Part shown: positions 48,368-57,813 of the stretch, piece after piece
Position numbering within the stretch: position 1 is the first letter of the stretch
Layout: every line of letters begins with the position of its first letter
Source: Symsagittifera roscoffensis
Taxonomy: Eukaryota > Xenacoelomorpha > Acoela > Convolutidae
Direction: 5' to 3'
DNA: 64,000 nt
NCBI RefSeq assembly: GCF_963678635.1
Contig: NC_087063.1
Span: 74,421,617 to 74,485,616 of the forward strand
Notes under the pieces: generated by a model
What the model saw: only the letters and a program-made list of their open reading frames with translations
The model's database searches: none
What the model was told of the DNA's origin: nothing
Position numbers and translations under genes: made by a program

Positions 48368-49860
48368 TAAAAACTAACTTAACGTTGTAATAATGCAATG
48401 AAATTTCGTGTGGCGAATAAAAATACTATCCTGACTACATTTATTCTTCAATTTTTTTCATCGAATAGCACGTAAAACCAAGATGAAAAAGGGAAATTTG
48501 AAATATGTGGGTCAAGTCTCCATTTTTTTTGTTTCGGCAATTATTTGAACCACCGTGTTAAATTTTGTTACTGACAGATGAAATCAATGAATGACCGTTA
48601 AAACATCTACTTTTAGTCATATTTTAAGTTCGAATGAGATATATTATCAACTAGGAAAAGAATTCGGAGAAAGGACTGATGAAAGCTGACGTGATGCCGG
48701 CTGTTTATAGAAATTTAAAAATCTCATTAAGCCGAAAATCAAATCTAATCCAAACATGGCAAAAAAAATTGTTGATGATCAACTATAACCCTAACGGACA
48801 TCCGAGAATTTTAATTAATTAATCAATCATACTATAAGCATTGTTTGCGTTCATTTACAAATCAATTCAATCTAAAACACGTTTTTTCTTTATTAAAGTT
48901 TACTAGCGTGCAACACAATTCCAGTGATTCAAACATATTACACAGAGGCGAAGCAGAGCTGCGCACCACTTGCGATACCAAACTGCATGCCGAAGTTCGA
49001 AAGAACTGGCTCGAACAAAATGGGAAACAATTAAATGAATTAATTGGAAATCTCTTGTAAAAAATTATTTGAAATTTCGTGTAATTTTTATAGAACTGAA
49101 ATGCCAAAACATAAAGCAATCATTCTGCACAAAGTCTACTCATCTTTTTCTGATAACTATTAGACGGAAAGAATACGAAAAAAAGAAAGGTTTCGGTCCA
49201 AAAATCATGATCCGAAAATTCACCAAGAGAACTTTTGATTGCTTTCTTAAAAACAATGATCATGAACAAAAAAATTAAACATTGAAATTTCAAAACACTT
49301 GATTACAAAAATTTCAGACAATATAACATAGAATTTGCAAAAAAATATATTGAAACTCTGAAAATCTATCAAAATAACCCAATAAAACCAATACGAAGCT
49401 AATACGAAACGGTAAGGTAGCTTGATCACAGCAAAACGAGAACAATTAAAATTGAAGTTAGTGAAATTTCATAACTTTCAAAAGATTCCTATTACCAGAA
49501 ACAACCACATCCCTGAATATCGTGCAACACACGCCTAATACCTCATTATTCAAGACAAAAAGTCAAAATTTGCAAACCAAGTTTTCCGGAAATTCATTAT
49601 AGAAATTTTATTTTGACTAAATTAGAAAAAGTATAGACATCTAAAAAATTAACTGTGCCAACACCTTGAATGTATTTCAAAAGAAAATGCTCAGAATAAA
49701 AATTTGTCACAAAGTTGGGTCAAACTAACTGCACACACTATCAGAACAAAACCAGAACAAAAAATTCAGAAACTATGCATTCGAAAAAACAACTGAAACT
49801 ATATAAAAAATCAAACAAAATATCGCTTTATTTTCTTTCCAAAATCAAAATTTTAGCTGG
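48368..49860. other. Intron sequence with one hairpin relic
   Basis: Mostly unique AT-rich sequence. At 48948 a GCGAAGCAGAGCTGCGC copy of the hairpin element keeps a compensated stem and is followed by ACCACTTGCGATACC. No exon was recognised. Confidence 0.45.
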
Positions 49861-49949
49861 TTTTAAGAAAACGTGTTAAAAACATGCATGAATAACCTTT
49901 GAGCATGTTAAGTTCTTCGAATTTAACTTAACGATCAATTAGAAGGAAT

Positions 49950-50200
49950 TTTCTTTCAAAAAACACCCGGTAAATAAGCCGAAACCTATTAAACCTACAA
50001 AAAAAAACAATTTATCAATTGAAATTTTTTTACCAGTAGATCCAGTAACGCATGAACTTTAGACACAGTAACTCGAGGTGTTAAATGTGCATCCTGCTCA
50101 AAAATGGAGATCATCCTGTGGACAAACTTCGTAAAGCGAAAAAAAAATCTAGTACCCGATTGCAACACCCTTGCTTATCGCAAGGGTCAATAAACGTGCC
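49950..50200 (-). mobile_element. Element with coding relic and terminal hairpin
   Basis: A minus-strand frame reads MISIFEQDAHLTPRVTVSKV, then HALLDLL. A perfect hairpin ACCCTTGC-TTATC-GCAAGGGT (50167-50187) lies just upstream of it. A more decayed copy of the same arrangement is at 52.90-53.15 kb. The protein family is not recognised. Confidence 0.45.
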
Positions 50201-50309
50201 TATATAAAAATACATCCGAAAAGAAAGCAACCATAACAATAGACGGGGGTAACCAACAACATTTTTGATTTCAAACATTAAACGATAAATAAATTTCAAT
50301 TTGAAGGTT

Positions 50310-50545
50310 CTTTTTAAATTAAAATGGTCAAATCTCCAAAACCACTGGGTTTCAGATCTTCGTACATTTCGTGTTCATACCATTTGCTGCCATCAATAGA
50401 TAGATCCAGTGTACTTAAATTAAAAACAAACATTTTCTTAGTTCAATGAAAATTTTGGAATACCATAAAAGGTCAATTTCGAAATCATAAGCAACTTTGG
50501 CAATATTAGGATGAAGGCGATATCTGCAACTGCTGGTAATCTGAC
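50310..50545 (-). pseudogene. Frameshifted coding fragment of unknown family
   Basis: On the minus strand RLHPNIAKVAYDFEIDLLWY runs to KIFIELRK in one frame. Protein-like sequence then resumes in another frame as NLSTLDLSIDGSKWYEHEMY and EDLKPSGFGDLTILI before TAA. One indel near 50437 would explain it. It sits in an intron of the RRM gene, so it is probably a retroposed or transposon-derived relic. Confidence 0.4.
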
Positions 50546-50614
50546 TTCACCCCACCATGTTTCGACGATTTCAAATTTTGAACTTTTTTCTGAATTGTAA
50601 CACTTAATGTTTGA

Positions 50615-51300
50615 ATAAACAAAAAATGTCATATCTGAAAATAAAAAACATCATATATAGGAAAATGAAATGCGTTGAGCAGTCATGTTTGGAATCGAGA
50701 TATAAACTTCATGAGAGTACCATGATAGCACACCATAGTTTTGAAAATTTCAAACCATTGAAACGTTTTGAAAAATCAAAAAATGGCATATCTCGTAAAC
50801 TAAGATGACTTGAGCAGTCAAACTTGGACAAAAAAATTGCAACCTCCAAGATTAGCTTGAAATCATTCCATAATAGGCTTGGGAATTAAAGGTTCTGTAA
50901 ATGTTTTTTGAAAAAAACTTCATGTATTGGGAACTGAAATGATTTCAGCACTCACATTTGGAGCAAAGAATCGCAACCCCTGAAAGTACACTCACACAGC
51001 ACTCAATTATAGGATTGTTACTTGCAAATTTTGTAAATCTAAGTTTTCTCCAAATTTTTGAAAATATCATAAAAAAAACATCACATCTCGGAGACTGAAA
51101 GCATTTGAGCAAACAAATTTGGACGAAAGATTTGCATCCCTCGGAGTACTAGGGAATTTCACTTTTTAAATCCCAATTTTCCGAAAATAAAAAAAAAAAT
51201 AAAAAACTTCATACCTCGAAAACTACAAGGACTTGTGCGATCAAATTTGAAGCAAGATTCGTAACCCCTGAGAGTACCCTGACAATAAGGTTGTCTCTGC
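50615..51300. repeat. Diverged satellite fragment
   Basis: About four strongly diverged ~165-bp monomers (GTTGAGCAGTCATGTTTGGA, CTTGAGCAGTCAAACTTGGA, TCATACCTCGAAAACTACAA). No boundary sequence is seen. The divergence suggests an old insertion. Confidence 0.75.
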
Positions 51301-51611
51301 ATGTTCGTTACCTCTGCGCAGACGGTTGAACTTGAATTAAAGATAAACCGTTAAAAAGGACCAATTTTGTGGTTAAACATATACAATTTTTCTGCCTTGA
51401 AAAGAATAACCTCCTTTGAAAATAATTATAGCCGTTACTGTGCAGGTAGCACATAATGACCCGACAAATTCGCAGAAAAGAATTTTTTCTTCAAGTTAGT
51501 GTCTTTTTTCAAGATAGTGTCTTTTTTATACGTCGTTTGATGATACAACTATACAAACGCCTAAAAATTTAAGGAATTAGGCTCCAATTGTCTTCAAAAA
51601 ATAAAATAAAA

Positions 51612-51654
51612 ACACAGAAGCGAAGCTGAACTTCGCACCACTTGCGATACACAA
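51612..51654. mobile_element. GCGAAGC-hairpin element copy
   Basis: GCGAAGCTGAACTTCGC is followed by ACCACTTGCGATAC, directly abutting a Helitron/HINE-like left end. Confidence 0.6.
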
Positions 51655-52088
51655 ACATAGCCAATCGAAGATTGGAAAAGATTAATGAACGCAAGTGAAC
51701 ATTAAAAAACTGACTTTCTTGAAAAAATCTCAACTTTCGATACCTTTTGAGCTCTTTCAATTTCTAGAACAATTTATGATTGGCGCTTTATGATAACATG
51801 AACCCAACTTGAGAAAACTAATTCAATAGGTAAAGTTTTAATTCCGCTGGGAAATCTTAAAAATTAAATTTCATTTTCGAAACTAGAAATCGTTCACGTT
51901 TTTTGGCCCATTTTCACGTTCGTATTTGGAGAGTGCTATTTACGTCACTTTCAGCAGATGAATTTCAATTGAACTCAAAAAGTGCATTATACTTTAAGTA
52001 CATCAATATTTTAAGAGTTTTTCCTGAAAAAAAAACAAAAAAAATCAGCAAGACCTATAAAAGAAACTTCCCTATGTTCACTGTCACG
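51655..52088 (+). mobile_element. Helitron/HINE-like element
   Basis: Left hairpin CCAATCGAAGATTGG and GATTAATGAACGCAAG; middle intact; right end decayed (CTTCCCTATGTTCACTGTCA). Confidence 0.78.
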
Positions 52089-52149
52089 AGCTTTTTATCA
52101 TTTCACTCCTGTTTGAAACAAAAAACTTTTTTCTATTTATTCGATGTAT

Positions 52150-52405
52150 TAAAAAGGCATCAACTGTAATAAATTATTACTTATCAAATGTCAAAGCACA
52201 TATGACATTATACTGCTACCGTAGCCTACCGATTCAAAAGTGGCACCAAAAGTAGCGCTTTTATTTGCGACTTAGGCTGGAAAACAATAAATTTCGTACA
52301 AATACACTTTGCTTCGCAGGTGTAAACACATGAAAAGAAAAATTACAAATTACCACAAAAAATAACTTGTAGAAAATCTGAAAAAAACTCTGAAAACCTA
52401 TGAAA
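52150..52405. mobile_element. Dispersed non-autonomous element (copy 3)
   Basis: TCAAATGTCAAAGCACATAT, GTAGCCTACCGATTCAAAAG and TAGCGCTTTTATTTGCGACT match 14.9 and 22.8 kb. Confidence 0.6.
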
Positions 52406-53580
52406 AACAGGTAACCACTCAATTACATCATGAATTATCAGTTATGAAGTTTTTACGCAACGGTAAAACAGCTAGAACACAAAAAAAACATTAGAAAAAA
52501 CGCCGAAAATGGAAATAAAAACATGAAAAGATTTTCAAAATTTCAGAAAACAGTCTAGTCATATTTGCAAAAAAATCTAAAAATTTATCATCACATAAAA
52601 TTGAAACATCACATTAAACCATCAACGTGAATTGATTTCAAATAAACTTGCTTTACCCTAAGACACACATAACTAATTAAAACTAAAACTAGTTTGATGC
52701 ACTTTTAGAAACTAAATAATCAGAAGCCATGCATCCGAAAAAACTTATTTGCAGAATGAAATTATAGCATGAAAAATCCAATTTTTTTAAGAGAACATTT
52801 AGGCGCCTATAAAAACCAGAAAACCTCATAAAAAAGTATCAAATAATCGTACCCTCATGAAAATGAAGAAGAAAGTATCAAAAATCTACCAAAAAATACA
52901 GACTTAATTAACCAGCAAGTAAGCCGACAAAAAATTAGTCGAAATTAATGAAGTCGACAAAAAATCTCATCTAAAAATCTTCAGCTGTAAAACATTGAAT
53001 CAAGCTTTTGAATTAGAGCTGTTAGACGTGCATCTTGAGTAGAATAAAAATAGAGATACATTTGGAGATGAACAAATTTCAGTCACCCTGTGGACAAAGT
53101 TGTTTACGGAAAAAAACCTAGTACACGATTGTAATACCCTTCCTTATCGCAAGAACAAAAAAAAAACAAGAAAAAAAATTTTCATAAATTTTTTGCACTA
53201 CATATTCTTAACATTTTTGATTTTTTTTTGCCAGAGAAGAGCTGAATGAGGGTGCCGAAACTAGTTTTCTATTCATTAAAATCAAATCTTTTTAGCCGAA
53301 ATTGCTAATTTTCATAAATACCAAAGTTACTCGATTGCTTAATCGTTCGAAATTAGACGAAAAAAAAACTTAAAATTTCAAACCGGTTTTTCTCGACAAG
53401 AAAAAAATGTTGAGAATTTTTTAATGTGGTTCGAATCACGACTAAAGGGCTTCATTATGATGTATCGCTCAACCCAGTCCCATGGTGAATTGTGGTACCT
53501 GGTTTTGCGAGAAAAGAAAGAACTAAAACACACGCGAATACAAAGTTCCTCCCATTTTCAATGGTCGGAACAAACAGCAT
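52406..53580. other. Intron sequence with a decayed hairpin element
   Basis: AT-rich intron. From about 52.9 to 53.15 kb it holds a decayed copy of the element at 49.95-50.2 kb, including CTAGTACACGATTGTAAT and an imperfect hairpin. No exon was recognised. Confidence 0.4.
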
Positions 53581-53609
53581 ATGCTGAACAAAAATGAAAC
53601 AGTACTCAC

Positions 53610-53710
53610 GAGTTCTTTATACTGCTGTTGGGGTTCTTGCTTCTCAATGCGAAAAACAGCTCTATAGGTTCAGTCCCGGTCTGTTCTTTTAAGAAATTGC
53701 GGAAATGTGC
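53610..53710 (-). CDS. Exon: middle of RRM2
   Basis: Flanked by the acceptor CTTCTGCTTGCAG and the strong donor CTC|GTGAGT. It enters in phase 0 and leaves in phase 2, which agree with its neighbours. It reads AHFRNFLKEQTGTEPIELFF, then ALRSKNPNSSIKN. This supplies helix 1 and strand 2 between the RNP2 strand in the previous exon and the RNP1 strand in the exon at 44602. The following intron is 9 kb. Confidence 0.88.
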
Positions 53711-53822
53711 CTGCAAGCAGAAGACAGGTTAACTAGGATGGAGATATCTCATTCATTGAGGATATTGCTACTTAGTATACTCGCTCAACGTGAAAGAAAA
53801 CCAGTCAGCAGGCAGTTGGAAA

Positions 53823-54274
53823 CAAAGCCAACTGACAGTTGGAAAAGAGTAATGAACGCAAGGAAACTTAAAAAAAAAACGACTTATTTTTTCAAAATCT
53901 TCAACTTTTGAATTTCGAAGAAAAAAACAGATGTCCTCAAAGCTCTTTGATTTTGTAGAACAATTTATGACCGATACTTTTTTTTTAAAATTAACCCAAT
54001 TTGAGAAAACTGGATCAATAAGTATAACTTTTATTTCGCTGGGAAATCTGATAATTTATTTCCATTTTCGAAATTAGAAGTCGATCACGCTTTTCGTAAC
54101 CTTTACAATTTTGCTGTTCGAAAGTCGAGTTTGCCTTCGTTTTAACAATAGAAATGCACTGAAATTAAAAAGAAATCACAAGTCAAACCAATCACAAATG
54201 AACAAAATTTTCCTGAAAAAAAAACAAAAATCAGCAAGACCTATAAAAGAGTACTCACTACGTTCATTACTCTT
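53823..54274 (+). mobile_element. Helitron/HINE-like element
   Basis: Left hairpin CCAACT-GAC-AGTTGG, then AAGAGTAATGAACGCAAGG; right end AAAGAGTACTCACTACGTTC and ATTACTCTT. It lies in the short intron between two RRM2 exons. Confidence 0.82.
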
Positions 54275-54365
54275 AAAAAGTCAATAATTGCAGGAAGCCG
54301 AAAAAACTTTTGAAACGTTTCAAGCCACGCGCCTTTAATTGTAAATTCTGTAAATTTAAACATAC

Positions 54366-54500
54366 CCTGTCTGCTTCAACTGGCACATTGTAAACACACA
54401 ATTTAAACTTCTCAATACTCTGTTGACACTGGACTTCTGTCTCCGGCTGACTAACACTGCCTCTTGGACTGTTTCTATCAAACCCATTCGACCTCTGTTC
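54366..54500 (-). CDS. Exon: linker and first strand of RRM2
   Basis: A 45-codon exon, phase 0 at both ends, with donor AGG|GTATGT and acceptor TTATTGAACAG. After a polar linker (EQRSNGFDRNSPRGSVSQPE) it reads KFKLCVYNVPVEADR, the RNP2 strand and loop of an RRM. It joins in frame to the exons at 56743 and 53710. Confidence 0.87.
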
Positions 54501-54538
54501 CTGTTCAATAATCAAATGATTGGTAAAATGGTGCTAAG

Positions 54539-54712
54539 TGAACAATGTCCCCTCTTAATTAATTTAGTAATTGTCCACGTGGTTAAAATTAATCTTTTTC
54601 GGCCAATCAAGTTTGAGCAAAATACATGTTGGCCTTACTGCATGAACTTGCCATAACTTTAGGGGAAATATTGTGTAATTGGTCTTCTTGGGGGAGGGGA
54701 GAGATTGTTCAT
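54539..54712. mobile_element. Short MITE with TGAACAAT-CCCCTC ends
   Basis: TGAACAATGTCCCCTC at the left and, reversed, TGAACAATCTCTCCCCTC at the right. It lies 38 bp upstream of the RRM2 first-strand exon on its coding strand. Confidence 0.5.
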
Positions 54713-54854
54713 AAGGTCCAAAGTAAGCTATATGGCTTCCAAAAAACACCTAAGGATAACTTAGTGTTTACCCCAACTTTAATGCACTTTTTCCTATTTT
54801 AGTGTTGTCCATTAAGACTAAATCATATCCCTTTGCGCAGGCTGAAGCGACACT

Positions 54855-54995
54855 AAACAATGCATCGAAAGGCACAAAATCTAACGCAGAAGCAAAACAG
54901 AGCTTCAAACCACTTGCGATAAAAACAAGTATCGGATCCAAACCGGCAAGACGCTCAAGAACTATCAAAGAGGACTTGTTGTTACCGTTGAAGAA
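54855..54995. mobile_element. GCGAAGC-hairpin element copy, long form
   Basis: AGAGCTTCAAACCACTTGCGA, ACAAGTATCGGATCC and AAGACGCTCAAGAACTAT match the tandem pair at 13.75-13.9 kb beyond the hairpin. Confidence 0.5.
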
Positions 54996-55069
54996 ATAAC
55001 TAGAAAAACAAAAACGTTTTTTTTTTTATGTTTAAATTTATTGAAAATTTTATTGAAAAAAATATATAC

Positions 55070-55150
55070 TGACTAAACAGTATCCACGAAAGCCTTATAC
55101 GTACTGAAGGCAAGGTGGTATACGCAATTCGGAAACTAAACCGAGAGCTT
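55070..55150. mobile_element. Fragment of the GTATCCACGA repeat
   Basis: GTATCCACGAAAGCC and GGTATACGCAATTCGGAA match 17.28-17.34 kb. A perfect GCGAAGC-AAA-GCTTCGC stem lies further right at 55366-55382. Confidence 0.45.
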
Positions 55151-55689
55151 AATCGACAAGCACAAAACCGAAAAAACCATAGCAAAAAATGTCATGTTTT
55201 ATAGCTATAAATGCAATTAGGTCTATCTGAATGAAGAGAGATAGTTCTGAAACAAAACATGCCCGGACAATAGAAAGCAAAATTAGCGTCGGAACAAAAC
55301 TTACCAAGTTATTTTTCTTATTACACTTAATAGAGCTGCTTTTTGTCGTATTTTCGGTAGTGTTTGCGAAGCAAAGCTTCGCCTTTGTGTTAAAATTTCC
55401 CCGGTCTTACTCAATGCAGGACCAACCGAGGGGGAAGGGGGACGTCATACATTTTTTTGATGCCGGTCCCACCTTGAGGTCAATGACACTGGGACCCCTC
55501 CAACCGTGACCGAAGATCAGCAAGGCATGCGAATGAAAATCCACTCAAGTCGAATAATAGACGGCATTAAACTTATGATTACCTGAGCGAAGCTTGCGCT
55601 ATACTACAAGGCCGTTTCCAAATAGATATGGGGAAGAGCGACAGAAACAGCCCTTAGAAATTCATAGAGAATATTTTCATTTATGAATG

Positions 55690-56120
55690 CTTTTAGGAAG
55701 GGGTGGATTTATGAAGAGAACGACGGACGCACCTCCCCCACTCAGGGTTGCGACCCCCTGCCGACCCAAAAGGTCCCCCCTTTGATACTTTTTCAGAAAT
55801 CCATTTTGGCCGAACGACCCTAAAATTTTTCTAAAGGCCCCTTTGGCGCCAGTATATACTAATTTTATGGGGGGAGCTCGCGCCGAAAAAACACGATTTT
55901 TTGGTCGAAATTTCAAAAAAAGGTCCAAAAACGACTTTTTTGACTGTTTTTTCAAAAATTTGCCTGTGGCGCAGAAAATTTTGCAAAATAGGGGCAAAAC
56001 AGTGCTTTGGGAGAGCTCGAAAAATCAATTTGGTCGACCTAAAAAAAAAAGGTCAAAATTTTGGAAAATTTTTTGAAAATCCGCCCCCCTCTCGAGAAAA
56101 TCCTAGATCCGCCCCTGCAT
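55690..56120 (-). mobile_element. Non-autonomous DNA element with GGGGCGGAT-type ends
   Basis: The right end, reversed, reads CAGGGGCGGATCTAGGATTT; the left end is a weaker AGGGGTGGATTTATG. The body has long repeated A/T words and is richer in G and C than its surroundings. Such ends are common in hAT-like non-autonomous elements of invertebrates; no clean 8-bp duplication is visible. A decayed copy is at 45.03-45.3 kb. Confidence 0.6.
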
Positions 56121-56169
56121 ACAGACGCACTTTTTTCAGTGATCAAACGACGCAAAAAGAGTCCAATAA

Positions 56170-56570
56170 AAAAGCCAATAAAAATAAGCCGAATCATTAT
56201 AAGCCGAAAAAAGCTTTAAAAAAAACGAAATTTTAACAAATCGAATTGGCAAAATTACAAATATATAAAAAGCAAAATTCGATTCGGCCAGATAATTAAA
56301 ATGCTAAAACACTATAAGCAACTAAAATGAAAACTGTGTACAGCGAAAATATACGATTCTTAGATTTGGCAACTAAACCGACAAAACATGAGCAGACAAA
56401 TATTAGACTGACAATTATATGATACAGAATATTTCCCGATTGAAAAAAAGGTCCTGGTCAGACTCGACTCCACCTTTGCCGACCCAAGCTTATTCGTAAC
56501 CTACAGACTGAGTAAAAATAAGCCACCAAGAAATTTGAATTCATTATGAACTTCCAGGAGATGAGTCCAG
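56170..56570 (-). mobile_element. SINE with tRNA-like head and AAGCCG-type body
   Basis: Same head (near 56515-56445, with GAGTCGAGTCTGACCAGGAC) and body order (CATTATAAGCCG, GCCAGATAATTAAAATG, GGCAACTAAACCGACAAAAC) as at 37.07-37.44 kb. Confidence 0.65.
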
Positions 56571-56589
56571 TGAACACGAGGGTAAAAGT

Positions 56590-56632
56590 CTAGTACCCGA
56601 TTGCAATACCCTTGCTTATTGCAAAGCAACAT
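56590..56632. repeat. Hairpin-element relic
   Basis: CTAGTACCCGATTGCAATAC followed by CCTTGCTTATTGCAAAGC, a degraded form of the 50167 hairpin. Confidence 0.5.
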
Positions 56633-56742
56633 ACATTTATCTGATAGCAAATTTAGATCAATTCAGATATTCGCAATTCACTTAAAACTGTTTTCTGCAG
56701 CTACCCGCCATATTTATGAACATCATCTTAGCATGCATTTAC

Positions 56743-56911
56743 CGAGTGGAATCCGTTCGTTTTTTGGTCATGATGAATTGCACTCTTGTGACCTTCGGGT
56801 TTATGCAGAGAGACCGAGATGATCTTTTTCCCTTGAAACTCGAGATGAGTTTTGGATCCCAGGAACCCAACTATGCCGGCAGCTTCCATACAATTGGCAA
56901 AATCGGCAACG
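56743..56911 (-). CDS. Exon: C-terminal half of RRM1
   Basis: The acceptor is CCGATTTTTAG and the donor TCG|GTAAAT. One base completes a codon from an upstream exon not found here; the exon ends in phase 0. It reads VADFANCMEAAGIVGFLGSK, then THLEFQGKKIISVSLHKPEG, which fits the second half of an RRM: end of the RNP1 strand, helix 2, a LEFxGKKI hairpin and strand 4. The exon start corresponds to the same place and phase as the RRM2 exon at 44602. The first half of this RRM should be another ~100-nt exon further upstream. Confidence 0.72.
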
Positions 56912-57810
56912 CTAAAAATCGGCTATCGGTATACAACTCTACAACCCGATATTAATGCAAAATGTTGGGAAGCCCATTTCGCCCAGTTACATTATCGGCT
57001 AATGAAGCAGATATTATATAAATCAAAACAAATAAACATTTTAGATAAATTATCAATAAATTTTTGCTTTTGACTTCGCCATGAATTTAAAAGATGAGAA
57101 TCCAGGAAGAGAAACTATGTGCTTAAATTTTACGGAACAAAAAAACTTCTACTGCATAAAGACTACTAGACATGAGTGATAACAATATTTGATCAATGAT
57201 TTTTGTTTTCCACAAACTCAAATGAAAGCAGGTCAACATAAACATTTCTATACACACCAATGTTTGTGGTCACTGAAATAAATCAACGCTTTCTGCTATA
57301 TTATATTTCTTTTGAGGTAGAAAAATAACCTCTATAACAACTTAAGCAAACAGCAAAGGCCAAAAAACAACGCAGGTAAGACCTGTCCGAGATTTTAAAA
57401 AAATTGGTCATTAGGTGCGATTTTTTGAAAAAATCGTTCGTTTGAAATTTCGATGTACCAAGACCACCATCTTATTTACTGACAAGTCAATTATGTCATA
57501 TGTACGTTCAACGCAGAGACGAAGTTTCGCACCACTTGCGCAAAAAAACACATGTTTTCTAAAAAAAATTAAATATTACAAAAAAGGCACGATCAAGCGA
57601 TTCCTTAAACCTTCTGATGCCAAAGAAACAATTAAGGGAAGAGGAAAATCGGAACGTTTCTTAAGCCTTGTACTGGCATTTATTGCACTCAGAGAGAATC
57701 AAAAAAAATTCAAAAACTTCAAGAGAAGGCGCTTTTTTTTAAATAATGAAAACTCCAAACTATAAAAAATTAGATAAATTGGCAAAACTACTTAGAGGAC
57801 TTTCAATTTT
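56912..57810. other. Intron or upstream DNA, nothing firm
   Basis: No exon completing RRM1 was recognised. GAAGTTTCGCACCACTTGCG at 57521 is a relic of the GCGAAGC-hairpin family. Confidence 0.4.
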
Positions 57811-57813
57811 AGA

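Larger units (their letters stand above)
3388..56911 (-). other. Gene model: three-RRM, two-eTudor, coiled-coil protein (5' end missing)
   Basis: Sixteen exons can be joined on the minus strand with every junction in compatible phase: 56911-56743, 54500-54366, 53710-53610, 44602-44486, 38697-38112, 21978-21955, 20780-20730, 20579-20450, 17964-17877, 13709-13280, 12296-12164, 11670-11549, 4953-4810, 4554-4338, 4069-3689, 3527-3388. The protein (about 988 visible residues, numbered from the first codon seen) has RRM1 C-terminal half at 1-45, RRM2 at 87-172, a Gln/Asn/Pro/Ser linker, RRM3 at 281-357, a Ser-rich linker, eTudor 1 at about 468-695, eTudor 2 at about 696-880 and a coiled coil at about 950-985. 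Tudor proteins with RRMs (TDRD10, insect Vreteno) act in germ granules with PIWI proteins and bind dimethylarginine; three RRMs is more than those families have. The first RRM half-exon was not found. The 38112 to 21978 junction is the least certain, and two genes are the alternative. Confidence 0.72.

Noticed and set aside
57235-57320. Minus-strand NIGVYRNVYVDLLSFEFVEN frame as an RRM1 exon
   Set aside because: The acceptor is good, but no donor gives phase 2 and the motif order does not fit strand 1-helix 1-strand 2.
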